Below, one piece after another: positions 8,371-16,955 of a stretch of DNA of 64,000 bases. The position numbers and the translations under genes were made by a program. Source of the DNA: Streptomyces sp. NRRL B-1347 (GTDB lineage Bacteria; Actinomycetota; Actinomycetes; Streptomycetales; Streptomycetaceae); assembly GCF_000720325.1 (NCBI RefSeq), contig NZ_JOJM01000024.1, positions 62,001 to 126,000 of the forward strand, written 5' to 3'. The notes below the pieces were generated by a model, which saw only the letters and a program-made list of their open reading frames with translations, was not told the origin of the DNA and did not search any database. Position 1 is the first letter of the stretch, and every line of letters starts with the position of its first letter.

Positions 8371-9546
8371 TCACCGGGCCCGGGGCCACAGGTCCGGGTC
8401 CGGGGTGAAGCGGACGTGCAGGGCGCCGTCGCGCAGGCCCGCTCCGCTGACGGTGCAGCGGCGCAGCGCGGAGGGCAGCGAAACGATCCGGCGGAACGGG
8501 CCCGCCCGCACCACGAGTTCGTCGCCGCGCCGCACCAGGCCGAGGTCGTCGCGGACGGCGCCGGGCAGCGGGACGGTCCAGATCAGCAGGGACTCCTCGG
8601 CGAGCGCGTCGGTGACGGGCCAGTCCAGGGGCGCGGGCGCGGGCCCCGGGCCCGCCGGGCGGAGCGCGGCGAGGTCGTCGAGGCCGCGCGGGTCCTGGCC
8701 GAGGTGCGGGACGCGGTGCGTGGGGTGGGCGGCGTCCCACTCCGCAAGGGCCTTGTGCTGCTGGGCGCGGAGCGCGGCGAGCCAGGGGGCGTCGCCGTCG
8801 TCGGGCAGCACGCGGTTGGCGACGAGGCCGTCCAGGCGCAGGCCGTGCAGGGCGAGGCCGAGCGCGGTGCGGGCCACGGCGTCCACGGCGGCGGGCCCCG
8901 GTTCGACGACGAGGCGCACGCTGGTGCCCGGGGCGTCGAGCAGGCTCCGCGCGGCGGCGAGCCGGTCGTCCCAGCGGGCCGCGTTCTCGTACAGGGAGGC
9001 GGCGGGCACGGGGACGCCCGCGAGCCGGCCGAGGACCGGGCGCAGCGCGCGGGCCGCCTGCCGCTCCGGGGGCAGCAGGCGGCGCAGATAGCGGCGCAGC
9101 TGTTCGGGCAGGGCGAGCAGGGCCAGGGCGCGGGGCGCGGCGGGCAGGTCGACGACGACGGTGTCGTACGTGCCGTGCGCGCCCTCCGTGACGGCGCGCA
9201 GGGTGCGCAGCAGGGCCAGCTCCTCGGCCCCCGGCAGCGGGGTCAGCTCCTCGCCGTCGAGGCGGTCGGCGCCGAGGAGGTCGAGGGCGGATCCCGCGTG
9301 GTCCTGCAGGGCGAGCAGGTCGTCGCGGAAGGAGCCGTCCGGGTCGGGCCGCAGGGCCGTCAGACCGTCGGTGACGGCCCGGGGACGGGGTCCCGTGGGG
9401 GCGCCGAGGGCCGCGCCGAGGCTGTCGTGGGGGTCCGCGGAGAGCACGACGGCGCGCCGGCCCTCGCGGGCGGCGGCCAGGGCGGTGGCCGCCGCGAGGG
9501 TGGTCCGCCCGGCGCCGCCGGGGCCGGTGATCAGGAGGGTGCGCAT
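8371..9546 (-). CDS. ArsA-like / anion-transporting ATPase family protein
   Basis: A 391-residue cytoplasmic P-loop protein of the ArsA/Get3 (SIMIBI) class. The N-terminus reads LLITGPGGAGRTTLAAATALA, followed by VVLSADPHDS (switch I-like) and VVVDLPAA. The usual deviant Walker A of the family has two lysines (GKGGVGKT); here both are replaced, the second by Arg (residue 14), so ATP hydrolysis may be weak or absent. No arsenite-pump gene is nearby. It is followed on the same strand by the DUF5304 gene and preceded by an SRPBCC protein. The role is unknown. Confidence 0.85.
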   Translation of the reverse strand: MRTLLITGPGGAGRTTLAAATALAAAREGRRAVVLSADPHDSLGAALGAPTGPRPRAVTDGLTALRPDPDGSFRDDLLALQDHAGSALDLLGADRLDGEELTPLPGAEELALLRTLRAVTEGAHGTYDTVVVDLPAAPRALALLALPEQLRRYLRRLLPPERQAARALRPVLGRLAGVPVPAASLYENAARWDDRLAAARSLLDAPGTSVRLVVEPGPAAVDAVARTALGLALHGLRLDGLVANRVLPDDGDAPWLAALRAQQHKALAEWDAAHPTHRVPHLGQDPRGLDDLAALRPAGPGPAPAPLDWPVTDALAEESLLIWTVPLPGAVRDDLGLVRRGDELVVRAGPFRRIVSLPSALRRCTVSGAGLRDGALHVRFTPDPDLWPRAR

Positions 9547-9570
9547 GCTTCTGTACGAGGCCTAACTGTC

Positions 9571-9589
9571 CGGTTGCTCGGCACCTCGG
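9571..9589 (+). repeat. Short dispersed repeat (copy 1)
   Basis: The 19-bp sequence cggttgctcggcacctcgg is identical to 48738-48756. It lies in the spacer between the ArsA-like and SRPBCC genes. Confidence 0.6.
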
Positions 9590-9606
9590 GCTGCGCGCCC
9601 TCGGGG

Positions 9607-10041
9607 CTACTTCGTCTCCACCCGCTGCTTCAGGCCCGCCAGGGCGCGGTCGATGATGACCTTCTCCGCCTTGCGCTTGATCATCCCGAGCATGGGGATC
9701 TTGACGTCGACGGTGAGCCGGTAGGTGACCTCGGTGCCCGTGCCCGCCGCCTTGAGCAGGTAGGAGCCCTCCAGGGAGCGCAGCATCTGGGACTTGACGA
9801 GGGTCCAGGAGACCTCGTGCTCGCCGGTCCAGGTGTAGGCGAGGGTCTGGTCGTCCTTGATCGCGCCCGCGTCCATGACGAGGCGGACCTGCTCGGCGCG
9901 GCCCGCGTCGTCCGTCGCGAGGACCTCGGCCTGCTTGACCTCTCCGGTCCACTCCGGATAGCGCGCGAAGTCGGCGATCACGCCCATGACGTCGGCCGGT
10001 GCCGCCTCGATCGTGATGCTCGAGCTGGTGTGTTCCGCCAT
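9607..10041 (-). CDS. SRPBCC / polyketide cyclase-like lipid-binding protein
   Basis: A 144-residue START/SRPBCC-fold protein. It opens with SSSITIEAAPADVMGVIADFARYPEWTGEVK, the typical first strand and helix pair, has AYTWTGEHEVSWTLVKSQ in the middle and ends in the long C-terminal helix. Members bind hydrophobic ligands. Here it sits next to lipid-related genes, which fits but does not prove a lipid role. No catalytic residues can be named. ATG start. Confidence 0.85.
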   Translation of the reverse strand: MAEHTSSSITIEAAPADVMGVIADFARYPEWTGEVKQAEVLATDDAGRAEQVRLVMDAGAIKDDQTLAYTWTGEHEVSWTLVKSQMLRSLEGSYLLKAAGTGTEVTYRLTVDVKIPMLGMIKRKAEKVIIDRALAGLKQRVETK

Positions 10042-10123
10042 CGCGGTGGCTCCTCCAGATGCGGTCCCGTACGGGGTGGTGTGTCTGCCGCGTGAAGGCT
10101 ACCTCGGGCGCTGCGGGCGCACG

Positions 10124-10894
10124 TCACCACTCCAGGGTCCAGGGCCGCCCGGCGCTCGCGAAGTGCCCGACGTTGACGCACTCCGTCGACCCGATCCGCA
10201 TCCTCCTCACGAGCGGCTGGTGGACGTGGCCGAAGAGGGAGTAGCGCGGCCGGGTCCTGCGGATGGCGTCGAGCAGGGCGCGGCTGCCGCGCTCGAAGCG
10301 GCGGGCCACGGTGTCGTAGACGAGCTCGGGGACCTCCGGCGGGATGTGCGTGCACAGCACGTCCACCTCGCCGACGGCCTCGATCTTGGCGGCGTACTCC
10401 TCGTCGCTGATCTCGTACGGCGTGCGCATGGGGGTGCGCAGGCCGCCGCCGACGAAGCCGAAGACGCGGCCGCCGATCTCCACCCGCTCGCCGTCGAGGA
10501 CGGTGGTGCCGGGCCCGGCGTATTCAGGCCAGAGACGCGGAATGTCGACATTGCCGTACGTGGCGTACGTAGGGGCGGGAAAGGCCGCGAACAGTTCCGC
10601 GTACTGCTTGCGGACCGCGCTCTCCACGGCGGGGCCGCGGTCGATGCCCGCCCACAGGGACGCGCCGAACGTGCGGGCCTCGTCGAAGCGGCGCGCGGTG
10701 CGCAGCTCGACCAGGCGGGTGGCGTTCGCCTTGCCGAACAGGTCCGGGAAGATGCCGCGCGCGTGATCCGCGTAGTCGAGGAAGAGCACGAGATCGCCCA
10801 GGCAGACCACGGCGTCGGCGCCGTCGCCCGCGCGGGCCAGATCCTTGGCGTTGCCGTGCACGTCACTGACCACATGGACCCGGAAACCTGGCAT
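10124..10894 (-). CDS. Metallophosphoesterase (calcineurin-like)
   Basis: A 256-residue phosphoesterase. Motifs are VSDVHGN (Asp/His metal ligands), CLGDLVLF, YGNVD (Gly-Asn-x-Asp/His position), CTHIPPE and FGHVHQP, so the two-metal site looks complete. The ATG at 10894 is the first that leaves the VVSDVHGN motif close to the N-terminus as in relatives. No signal peptide. The substrate is unknown; relatives include phosphodiesterases acting on nucleotides or proteins. Confidence 0.88.
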   Translation of the reverse strand: MPGFRVHVVSDVHGNAKDLARAGDGADAVVCLGDLVLFLDYADHARGIFPDLFGKANATRLVELRTARRFDEARTFGASLWAGIDRGPAVESAVRKQYAELFAAFPAPTYATYGNVDIPRLWPEYAGPGTTVLDGERVEIGGRVFGFVGGGLRTPMRTPYEISDEEYAAKIEAVGEVDVLCTHIPPEVPELVYDTVARRFERGSRALLDAIRRTRPRYSLFGHVHQPLVRRMRIGSTECVNVGHFASAGRPWTLEW

Positions 10895-11223
10895 GCCGGT
10901 CACCCTAAGCCGCCCGGTACGGGGCGGGACAGGGCGGGGTGAGGGGACCGGGCGCGGCGGGGGACCTGCGGTTACTTCCGAGTCAGGAAGTGCGTGGCGT
11001 ACTGTGCGGTTCAGACCACAACGTCGTGTGACGCACGGAACATCTGGCCCGGCCCCCCTACCGAACCAGCCATACCGGTGGGTAACGTCCGGGCAGTCCA
11101 GTAGCGCTCGGCCCCTCGACGAACCCCCGAAAGCCCCTTCGGCTGAGCGCCTGCCCGACCTTGGACCGCACCGTCGCATCGCACAACGTCGTGGCGTCGG
11201 CGCCCTATGTAGGAGCAGCAGTC
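10895..11223. other. Divergent intergenic region, 329 bp
   Basis: Separates the metallophosphoesterase (minus) from the acyl-CoA synthetase (plus). It should carry both promoters, but I see no confident -35/-10 pair, no long inverted repeat and no RNA element. The only clear site is AGGAGC at about 11212, the ribosome site of the acyl-CoA synthetase. Confidence 0.6.
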
Positions 11224-13020
11224 TTGCGCGAGTTCAGCCTTCCGGCCCTGTACGAGGTCCCCGCGGACGGCAATCTGACCGACATCGTCCGCCGCAACGC
11301 CGCGCAGCATCCGGATGTCGCCGTCATCGGCCGCAAGGTGAACGGACGTTGGGAGGACGTCTCGGCGACGGCCTTCCTCGCCGAGGTGCGGGCCGCCGCC
11401 AAGGGGCTGATCGCGGCGGGCGTCGGGCCGGGCGACCGGGTGGGCCTGATGTCCCGCACGCGCTACGAGTGGACGCTGTTCGACTTCGCGATCTGGAGCG
11501 CGGGCGCGGTCACCGTGCCGGTGTACGAGACCAGCTCGGCCGAGCAGATCCAGTGGATCCTCGGCGACTCGGGCGCCGTGGCCTGCGTCGTCGAGTCGGA
11601 CGCGCACGCGTCGGCCGTGGAGTCCGTGCGCGACCGGCTTCCGGCGCTCGCGCACGTGTGGCAGATCGACCGGGACGCCGTGGCGGAGCTGAACCGCACG
11701 GGCGCGGAGGTCTCCGACGAGACCGTGGACGAGCGCAGCGCGGTCGCGGGCGCCGACGACCCGGCGACCATCGTCTACACCTCGGGCACCACCGGGCGCC
11801 CCAAGGGCTGCGTCCTCACCCACCGCAGCTTCTTCGCGGAGTGCGGCAACGTGGTGGAGCGGCTGAATCCGCTGTTCCGCACGGGTGAGTGCTCGGTGCT
11901 CCTCTTCCTCCCCGTCGCGCACGTCTTCGGCCGTCTGGTGGAGGTGGCCGCCCTGATGGCCCCCATCAAGCTGGGGCACGCCCCCGACATCAAGCACCTC
12001 ACGGACGAACTGGCCGCGTTCCGGCCGACGTTGATCCTCGGGGTGCCGCGCGTCTTCGAGAAGGTCTACAACGGGGCGCGCGCCAAGGCCCAGGCCGACG
12101 GCAAGCTCAAGATCTTCGACAAGGCCGCGGACACGGCGATCGCGTACAGCCGCGCGCTCGACGCCCCGAGCGGCCCTTCGCTGGGCCTGCGTCTGAAGCA
12201 CAAGCTCTTCGACAAGCTCGTCTTCAGCAAGCTGCGGGCCGTCCTCGGCGGGCGCGGCGAGTACGCCATCTCCGGCGGCGCCCCGCTCGGCGAGCGCCTC
12301 GGCCACTTCTTCCGCGGCATCGGCTTCACCGTCCTGGAGGGCTACGGCCTCACGGAGTCCTGCGCGGCCACCGCCTTCAACCCCTGGGACCGGCAGAAGA
12401 TCGGCACGGTCGGGCAGCCGCTGCCCGGCTCGGTGGTCCGCATCGCCGACGACGGCGAGGTGCTGCTGCACGGCGAGCACCTGTTCAAGGAGTACTGGAA
12501 CAACGAGGGCGCCACCGAGGAGGCCCTCGCCGACGGCTGGTTCCACACCGGGGACATCGGCACGCTCGACGAGGACGGGTACCTGCGGATCACCGGCCGC
12601 AAGAAGGAGATCATCGTGACGGCGGGCGGCAAGAACGTCGCGCCCGCCGTCATCGAGGACCGCATCCGCGCGCACGCGCTCGTCGCCGAGTGCATGGTCG
12701 TCGGGGACGGGCGCCCGTTCGTGGCCGCGCTCGTCACGCTCGACGAGGAGTTCCTCGGGCGGTGGGCCCAGGAGCACGGGAAGCCCGCCGGGGTCACGGC
12801 GGCCTCGCTGCGGGAGGACCCCGAGCTGCTCGCCGCGGTGCAGCGGGCCGTGGACGACGGGAACGCGGCGGTGTCCAAGGCGGAGTCCGTGCGCAAGTTC
12901 CGGGTCCTGTCCGCGCAGTTCACGGAGGACTCCGGGCACCTCACGCCGTCCCTGAAGCTGAAGCGCAACGTGGTCGCGAAGGACTACGCCGACGAGATCG
13001 AGGCGCTGTACCGGGGGTAG
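11224..13020 (+). CDS. Long-chain fatty-acid--CoA ligase (AMP-dependent synthetase)
   Basis: Activates fatty acids to acyl-CoA through an acyl-adenylate. The 598-residue product has the P-loop TIVYTSGTTGRPKGC, the GYGLTESCAA motif, the hinge GWFHTGDIGTLDEDGYLRITGRKKE and the C-terminal Lys in LTPSLKLKR, matching the FadD15-like group. TTG at 11224 is preceded by AGGAGC with proper spacing and leaves the normal family N-terminus. An in-frame GTG/ATG further upstream would add 21 residues without a ribosome site. Probably cytoplasmic or membrane-associated. Confidence 0.93.
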   Translation: MREFSLPALYEVPADGNLTDIVRRNAAQHPDVAVIGRKVNGRWEDVSATAFLAEVRAAAKGLIAAGVGPGDRVGLMSRTRYEWTLFDFAIWSAGAVTVPVYETSSAEQIQWILGDSGAVACVVESDAHASAVESVRDRLPALAHVWQIDRDAVAELNRTGAEVSDETVDERSAVAGADDPATIVYTSGTTGRPKGCVLTHRSFFAECGNVVERLNPLFRTGECSVLLFLPVAHVFGRLVEVAALMAPIKLGHAPDIKHLTDELAAFRPTLILGVPRVFEKVYNGARAKAQADGKLKIFDKAADTAIAYSRALDAPSGPSLGLRLKHKLFDKLVFSKLRAVLGGRGEYAISGGAPLGERLGHFFRGIGFTVLEGYGLTESCAATAFNPWDRQKIGTVGQPLPGSVVRIADDGEVLLHGEHLFKEYWNNEGATEEALADGWFHTGDIGTLDEDGYLRITGRKKEIIVTAGGKNVAPAVIEDRIRAHALVAECMVVGDGRPFVAALVTLDEEFLGRWAQEHGKPAGVTAASLREDPELLAAVQRAVDDGNAAVSKAESVRKFRVLSAQFTEDSGHLTPSLKLKRNVVAKDYADEIEALYRG

Positions 13021-13032
13021 CCCGCAGCTCGA

Positions 13033-13070
13033 TCGGCGCTCCGCGCCTCGTCCTCAAACGCCGGACGGGC
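13033..13070 (+). repeat. Dispersed 38-bp intergenic repeat (copy 1)
   Basis: Begins tcggcgctccgcgcctcgtc and continues through ctcaaacgccggacgggc. It is identical over 38 bp to 41581-41618, and a diverged inverted copy lies at 6646-6669. It sits just past the acyl-CoA synthetase stop, between convergent genes, and may serve in transcription termination. Confidence 0.8.
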
Positions 13071-13111
13071 CACATCACCTCGGCCGCGTCCGGCGTTCGC
13101 CCCGCGAGGCC

Positions 13112-14254
13112 CTACAGCAGCTCGCGCAGCCGCTCCGCCAGGAGGTCCCAGCGCCAGCGGTCCTCCACCCAGGCGCGGCCCCGCTCCCCCATCCGCGTCC
13201 GCAGCTCCGCGTCAGCGAGCAGCGCGACGATCCGTTCGGCCGCGTCCTCGGGGGAACCGCCCCGCACGACCCAGCCGGTCTCCCCGTCGAGGACGGCGTC
13301 CGGCGCCCCGCCGGAGTCCCCGGCGACGACAGGCAGGCCGGTGGCGGAGGCCTCCAGGTAGACGATGCCGAGGCCCTCGACGTCGAGCCCGCCGCGGCGG
13401 GTCCTGCAGGGCATCGCGAAGACGTCGCCCGCGCCGTAGTGCGCGGGCAGCTCGGCCCACGGCACGGCCCCGGTGAACACCACGGAGTCCGCGACCCGCG
13501 TCTCGGCGGCGAGCTTGCGCAGCTCCTTCTCGTACGGCCCGCCGCCCACGATCAGCAGCACCGCGTCCGGCTCGGCGGCCAGTATCCGGGGCATGGCGAG
13601 GATCAGGGTGTCCTGCCCCTTGCGGGGGACGAGGCGGGACACGCAGACCACGACGGGGCGGTCGGTGAGGCCGAGCCGCGCCCGCACCGCGGCGCCGCCG
13701 GAGCCGGGGTGGAAGGTCTTCTCGTCGACGCCGGGCGGGAGTTGGACCATGCGCCCGGCCGCGGCGGGAGTCAGCGCGGCGGCGATGCGCGAGCGCGTGT
13801 ACTCGCCGAGGTAGGTGATGGTGTCCGTGGACTCGCCGATGCGGCGCAGGAGCTGACGGGACGCGGGCAGCTGGGCCCAGCCCGCCTCGTGCCCGTGCGT
13901 CGTCGCCACAAGCCGCCGCGCCCCCGCCTTGCGCAGCGCGGGCGCCATCAGGCCGAGCGGCGCCGCCGCGCCGAACCACACCGACGTACAGCCGTGTTCG
14001 CGCAGCAGCGAGACGGCGCGGCGCGTCACGCGGGGCGTGGGCAGCAGCATCGTCGTCCGGTCGCGGACGACCGTGAAGGGCTGCTCGGCGTCGAAGGCGG
14101 CGGTGGCCTCGGCGCCCTCGCGGCCGTGCTTCCAGGTGGAGGCGTAGACGACGAGCTCGGCCGGGTCCAGGCGCAGCGCCATGTTGTGCAGGAACGCCTG
14201 GATGCCACCGGGCCTGGGCGGGAAGTCGTTCGTGACGATCAGGGTCTTGTGCAT
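13112..14254 (-). CDS. pimB: GT4 glycosyltransferase, PimB-like mannosyltransferase
   Basis: A 380-residue GT-B enzyme. The start LIVTNDFPPRPGGIQAFLHN closely matches PimB' of mycobacteria, which adds the second mannose to phosphatidylinositol mannoside using GDP-mannose. VVCVSRLVPRKGQDTLI and the donor-site block GLGIVYLEASATGLPVVAGDSGGAPDAV are typical of GT4. ATG at 14254 fixes the family N-terminus. Assignment to PimB' rests on overall similarity; another GDP-mannose acceptor is possible. Confidence 0.85.
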   Translation of the reverse strand: MHKTLIVTNDFPPRPGGIQAFLHNMALRLDPAELVVYASTWKHGREGAEATAAFDAEQPFTVVRDRTTMLLPTPRVTRRAVSLLREHGCTSVWFGAAAPLGLMAPALRKAGARRLVATTHGHEAGWAQLPASRQLLRRIGESTDTITYLGEYTRSRIAAALTPAAAGRMVQLPPGVDEKTFHPGSGGAAVRARLGLTDRPVVVCVSRLVPRKGQDTLILAMPRILAAEPDAVLLIVGGGPYEKELRKLAAETRVADSVVFTGAVPWAELPAHYGAGDVFAMPCRTRRGGLDVEGLGIVYLEASATGLPVVAGDSGGAPDAVLDGETGWVVRGGSPEDAAERIVALLADAELRTRMGERGRAWVEDRWRWDLLAERLRELL

Positions 14255-14382
14255 CGCGGCTGACAGTACCGGCCGCACGCCCCCGCGCGCCGCACGGCCC
14301 CGCCTCACGCGGCCCCGCCCCCGGTCCGGGCATCATGACGCCACGAATAGGTATGAAGTACTAGAAAACGGGCGAGGTGCGC

Positions 14383-15729
14383 ATGGCGGGCACGAGCACG
14401 GGCGCGAGCACGAACGCTGCCGCGAGCACGGACGCTGACACGGGCTCAGGCACGGACACTGACGCGGGCCCGGCTCCGGCCTCGCCCCCGGCCCCCGCAC
14501 CGCGGACCGGCGCGCACGAGCTGGGCCTCCTGGCCGGCTGGGTCCTGACCCGGGCCGTGCTGCTGCTGTGCGTGTTCCGCGTGATCGTCACGCCCGGACC
14601 CGACGTCACCAGTGACGTCACCTTCATCTACCAGGGCTGGTTCGAGGTCCTGCGCACCGGCACGTTCCCGCTCGACGACGTCACCTGGCAGTACCCGCCC
14701 GCCGCGGCGCTCGCGGTGCTCGGGCCGGGGCTGCTGCCCTTCCTCAGCTACCCCGCCGCGTTCTTCCTGCTCTCGTTCGTGGCGGACGCGGTGGTCACGG
14801 GCCTCCTCCTGTACGCGGGCGGGCGGCCGGGCCGCACGCTGCGCGGGGCGTGGGTGTGGACGGCGGGCGTGGCGCTGCTCGGCCCGACCGCCTACGCCCG
14901 GTACGACCTGATGGTGACGGCCCTCGCGGTCGCCGCCCTGCTCGCCGGGGCGCGCCGGGCCCGCGCGGCGGGGGCCCTGGCCGGCTTCGGCACCCTGGTG
15001 AAGGTGTGGCCGGTGCTGCTGCTCGTGGGCGCCCCGCGCGGTCGGGCGACGCGGCGCTCCTGGGGCGCGGCGGCGGCCACGGCGGCCGCGGTCACGGTGG
15101 TGTTCGCGGCGACGATGCCGGGCGCCCTCGCGTTCCTGGCCTTCCAGCGCGACCGGGGCACGGAGGTGGAGTCGCTCGGCGCGCTCGTCTTCCACGTGGC
15201 GCGCCACCTGGGCTGGCAGGGCTCGGTGCAGCTCAACTACGGCTCGGTGGAGTTCCTCGGCCCCTACGTCCCGGTGGTGAGCACGGCGGCGCAGGTCCTC
15301 TCGGTGGCGGCCCTCGGCTGGCTGCTGCTGTGGCGGGCGCGGGCCCGCGCCTGGTCGGTGACCACGCCCGCGGACGCGGCCTTCGCCGCGGTGCTGCTCT
15401 TCACCACGACGAGCCGGGTGATCAGCCCGCAGTACCTGGTGTGGCTGGTCGGCGTCGCGGCGGTGTGCCTGGTCCACCGGGACAGCCGCATGGCCGTGCC
15501 CGCCCGGCTCGTGCTCGTCGCCACGTTCGTGACGTTCCTGGAGTTCCCCGTGTGGTTCTCGCACGTGGTGGCGAGCGACCCGCTCGGCGTGACGCTCCTC
15601 GTCGTCCGCAACGGCCTCCTTGTGGCGGCGACGTTCCTCGCCTGCCGGACGCTGTGGCGGCGGACGGTCGTCGAGGCCGCCGCGGTCAGCCCAGTTCCCG
15701 CCGCAGGTAGTCCCGCCAGCGCGCGGTGA
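14383..15729 (+). CDS. GT87/DUF2029-like integral membrane glycosyltransferase
   Basis: About 448 residues with a Thr/Ser/Ala/Asp-rich N-terminal stretch (roughly residues 1-45, low complexity) followed by about ten membrane helices. The first loop has the segment DVTSDVTFIYQGWFEVL, and WQYPPAA follows, as in polyprenol-phosphate-mannose-dependent GT-C enzymes. It probably mannosylates a lipid or envelope glycan outside the membrane, in line with the divergent PimB-like gene. ATG at 14383 follows gcgagg; a GTG six bases upstream is the alternative. Its 3' end overlaps the next, convergent gene by 44 nt. Confidence 0.8.
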   Translation: MAGTSTGASTNAAASTDADTGSGTDTDAGPAPASPPAPAPRTGAHELGLLAGWVLTRAVLLLCVFRVIVTPGPDVTSDVTFIYQGWFEVLRTGTFPLDDVTWQYPPAAALAVLGPGLLPFLSYPAAFFLLSFVADAVVTGLLLYAGGRPGRTLRGAWVWTAGVALLGPTAYARYDLMVTALAVAALLAGARRARAAGALAGFGTLVKVWPVLLLVGAPRGRATRRSWGAAAATAAAVTVVFAATMPGALAFLAFQRDRGTEVESLGALVFHVARHLGWQGSVQLNYGSVEFLGPYVPVVSTAAQVLSVAALGWLLLWRARARAWSVTTPADAAFAAVLLFTTTSRVISPQYLVWLVGVAAVCLVHRDSRMAVPARLVLVATFVTFLEFPVWFSHVVASDPLGVTLLVVRNGLLVAATFLACRTLWRRTVVEAAAVSPVPAAGSPASAR

Positions 15730-16885
15730 AGTCCTCGGGGCCGATGTCCAGGACGTCACGCAGCTCTTGGGCCACCGCGCCCGCGCGCTCGTCGTGGGCT
15801 CCGACGGCCGCGTAGAACTCCACGAGCTTCCGCTCGCCCCACTGCTCGGCGATCATCCGGCAGGCCAGCCAGGACCCCTCGTACGCCCGGGAGAGGCGGT
15901 TCGCGTCGCCGCTGAAGCCGAAGTCGGCGTCCTCGGGCAGCGCGGCGGGCAGCGCGCCGTCCACGACCGCGCGGCGCAGCTCCGGGGCGGCCTGCTCGGG
16001 GTCGCGGCCCGTCCCCCGGTAGCCGACCCAGTCCGCGAAGCCCTCGGAGAGCCACAGCGGGGTGGCCCGCGAGGTGTCGGCGCGGGTGGCGACGTGCGTG
16101 GCCTCGTGCGTGAGGACGACCTGCTTGCCGAGGTCGCCTAGGACTCCGTACGCGTCGGGGTTGATGATGATCCGGTCGGCGGGCGCCGCGCCCGAGCCGC
16201 CCGCCTCGCCGGTGGTCACCGCGGCGATGCCCTGGTAGCCGGAGGCGGGCGCGCCGAGCAGGTCGGCCATGCCGTCCAGGGACCTCGGCACGAGGACCAC
16301 GACCCGGCCCGCCCAGGGGCGCGGCCAGGCGGCGCTCACGTCGGGCACCGCGTCGTCGGCCAGGCGCGCGTACCGCCTGAGGTCCGCACGCTCCCTGCCG
16401 ACGCCGAGGACCAGGCTGTGGGTGCCGCGCACGGACTCGACGCGGCCCTGGTCCCACAGCTGCTCGGCGGCCTTGCGCGCGGGCCGCTCGGAGCTGACGT
16501 ACCAGCGGCCGTCACGCCGGCGCAGGGCCAGCGTGCGGTCGACGCTCAGCGGCGCCCGGTCGTAGCCCGCGACGCGGTAGCGCAACGCGACGGTGGCGGT
16601 GGCCCGTGACCCGTCGCGGTCGAAGTCCTTGAGGCGGTACGACCACGACCGCAGCGGCAGCTCGCGGAGGTTGTCGTACGCGGTGACCGGGCCGCCCGTG
16701 GCCCGGTAGGCCCGCTCGTCGCGGTCGAGCACCGCCGCCGCCCGCCGGTCCAGGAGCCGCTGCACCCCGTCGGGCACGGCGTCCGCCGACTCGGGGCCGC
16801 CGCAGCCCGCGAACGCGAGGGGAGCGAGCACCGCGAGACCGAGTCCCGCCGCCCGCACTCCACGTCCACGCCGTCGACCAGCCAC
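15686..16885 (-). CDS. Secreted lipoprotein with peptidase MA-like (gluzincin) domain
   Basis: A 399-residue exported protein. An Arg-rich start, a hydrophobic core and the lipobox LAFAGC place it as a membrane-anchored lipoprotein. Near residue 260 it has HEATH, and SEGFADW follows about 23 residues later, the HExxH+E zinc-ligand arrangement of peptidase MA-like metalloproteases. It precedes no peptidase partner. Same strand as the two NlpC/P60 genes, 70 nt downstream of the first. The substrate is unknown; a cell-envelope target is likely. Confidence 0.85.
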   Translation of the reverse strand: MAGRRRGRGVRAAGLGLAVLAPLAFAGCGGPESADAVPDGVQRLLDRRAAAVLDRDERAYRATGGPVTAYDNLRELPLRSWSYRLKDFDRDGSRATATVALRYRVAGYDRAPLSVDRTLALRRRDGRWYVSSERPARKAAEQLWDQGRVESVRGTHSLVLGVGRERADLRRYARLADDAVPDVSAAWPRPWAGRVVVLVPRSLDGMADLLGAPASGYQGIAAVTTGEAGGSGAAPADRIIINPDAYGVLGDLGKQVVLTHEATHVATRADTSRATPLWLSEGFADWVGYRGTGRDPEQAAPELRRAVVDGALPAALPEDADFGFSGDANRLSRAYEGSWLACRMIAEQWGERKLVEFYAAVGAHDERAGAVAQELRDVLDIGPEDFTARWRDYLRRELG

Positions 16886-16955
16886 GTTGTCGATCGTACG
16901 GGGGCGGGCCGCGCCGCCCCCGGCCGACGGCGGCCCACCCGCACAATCGCGTCAC

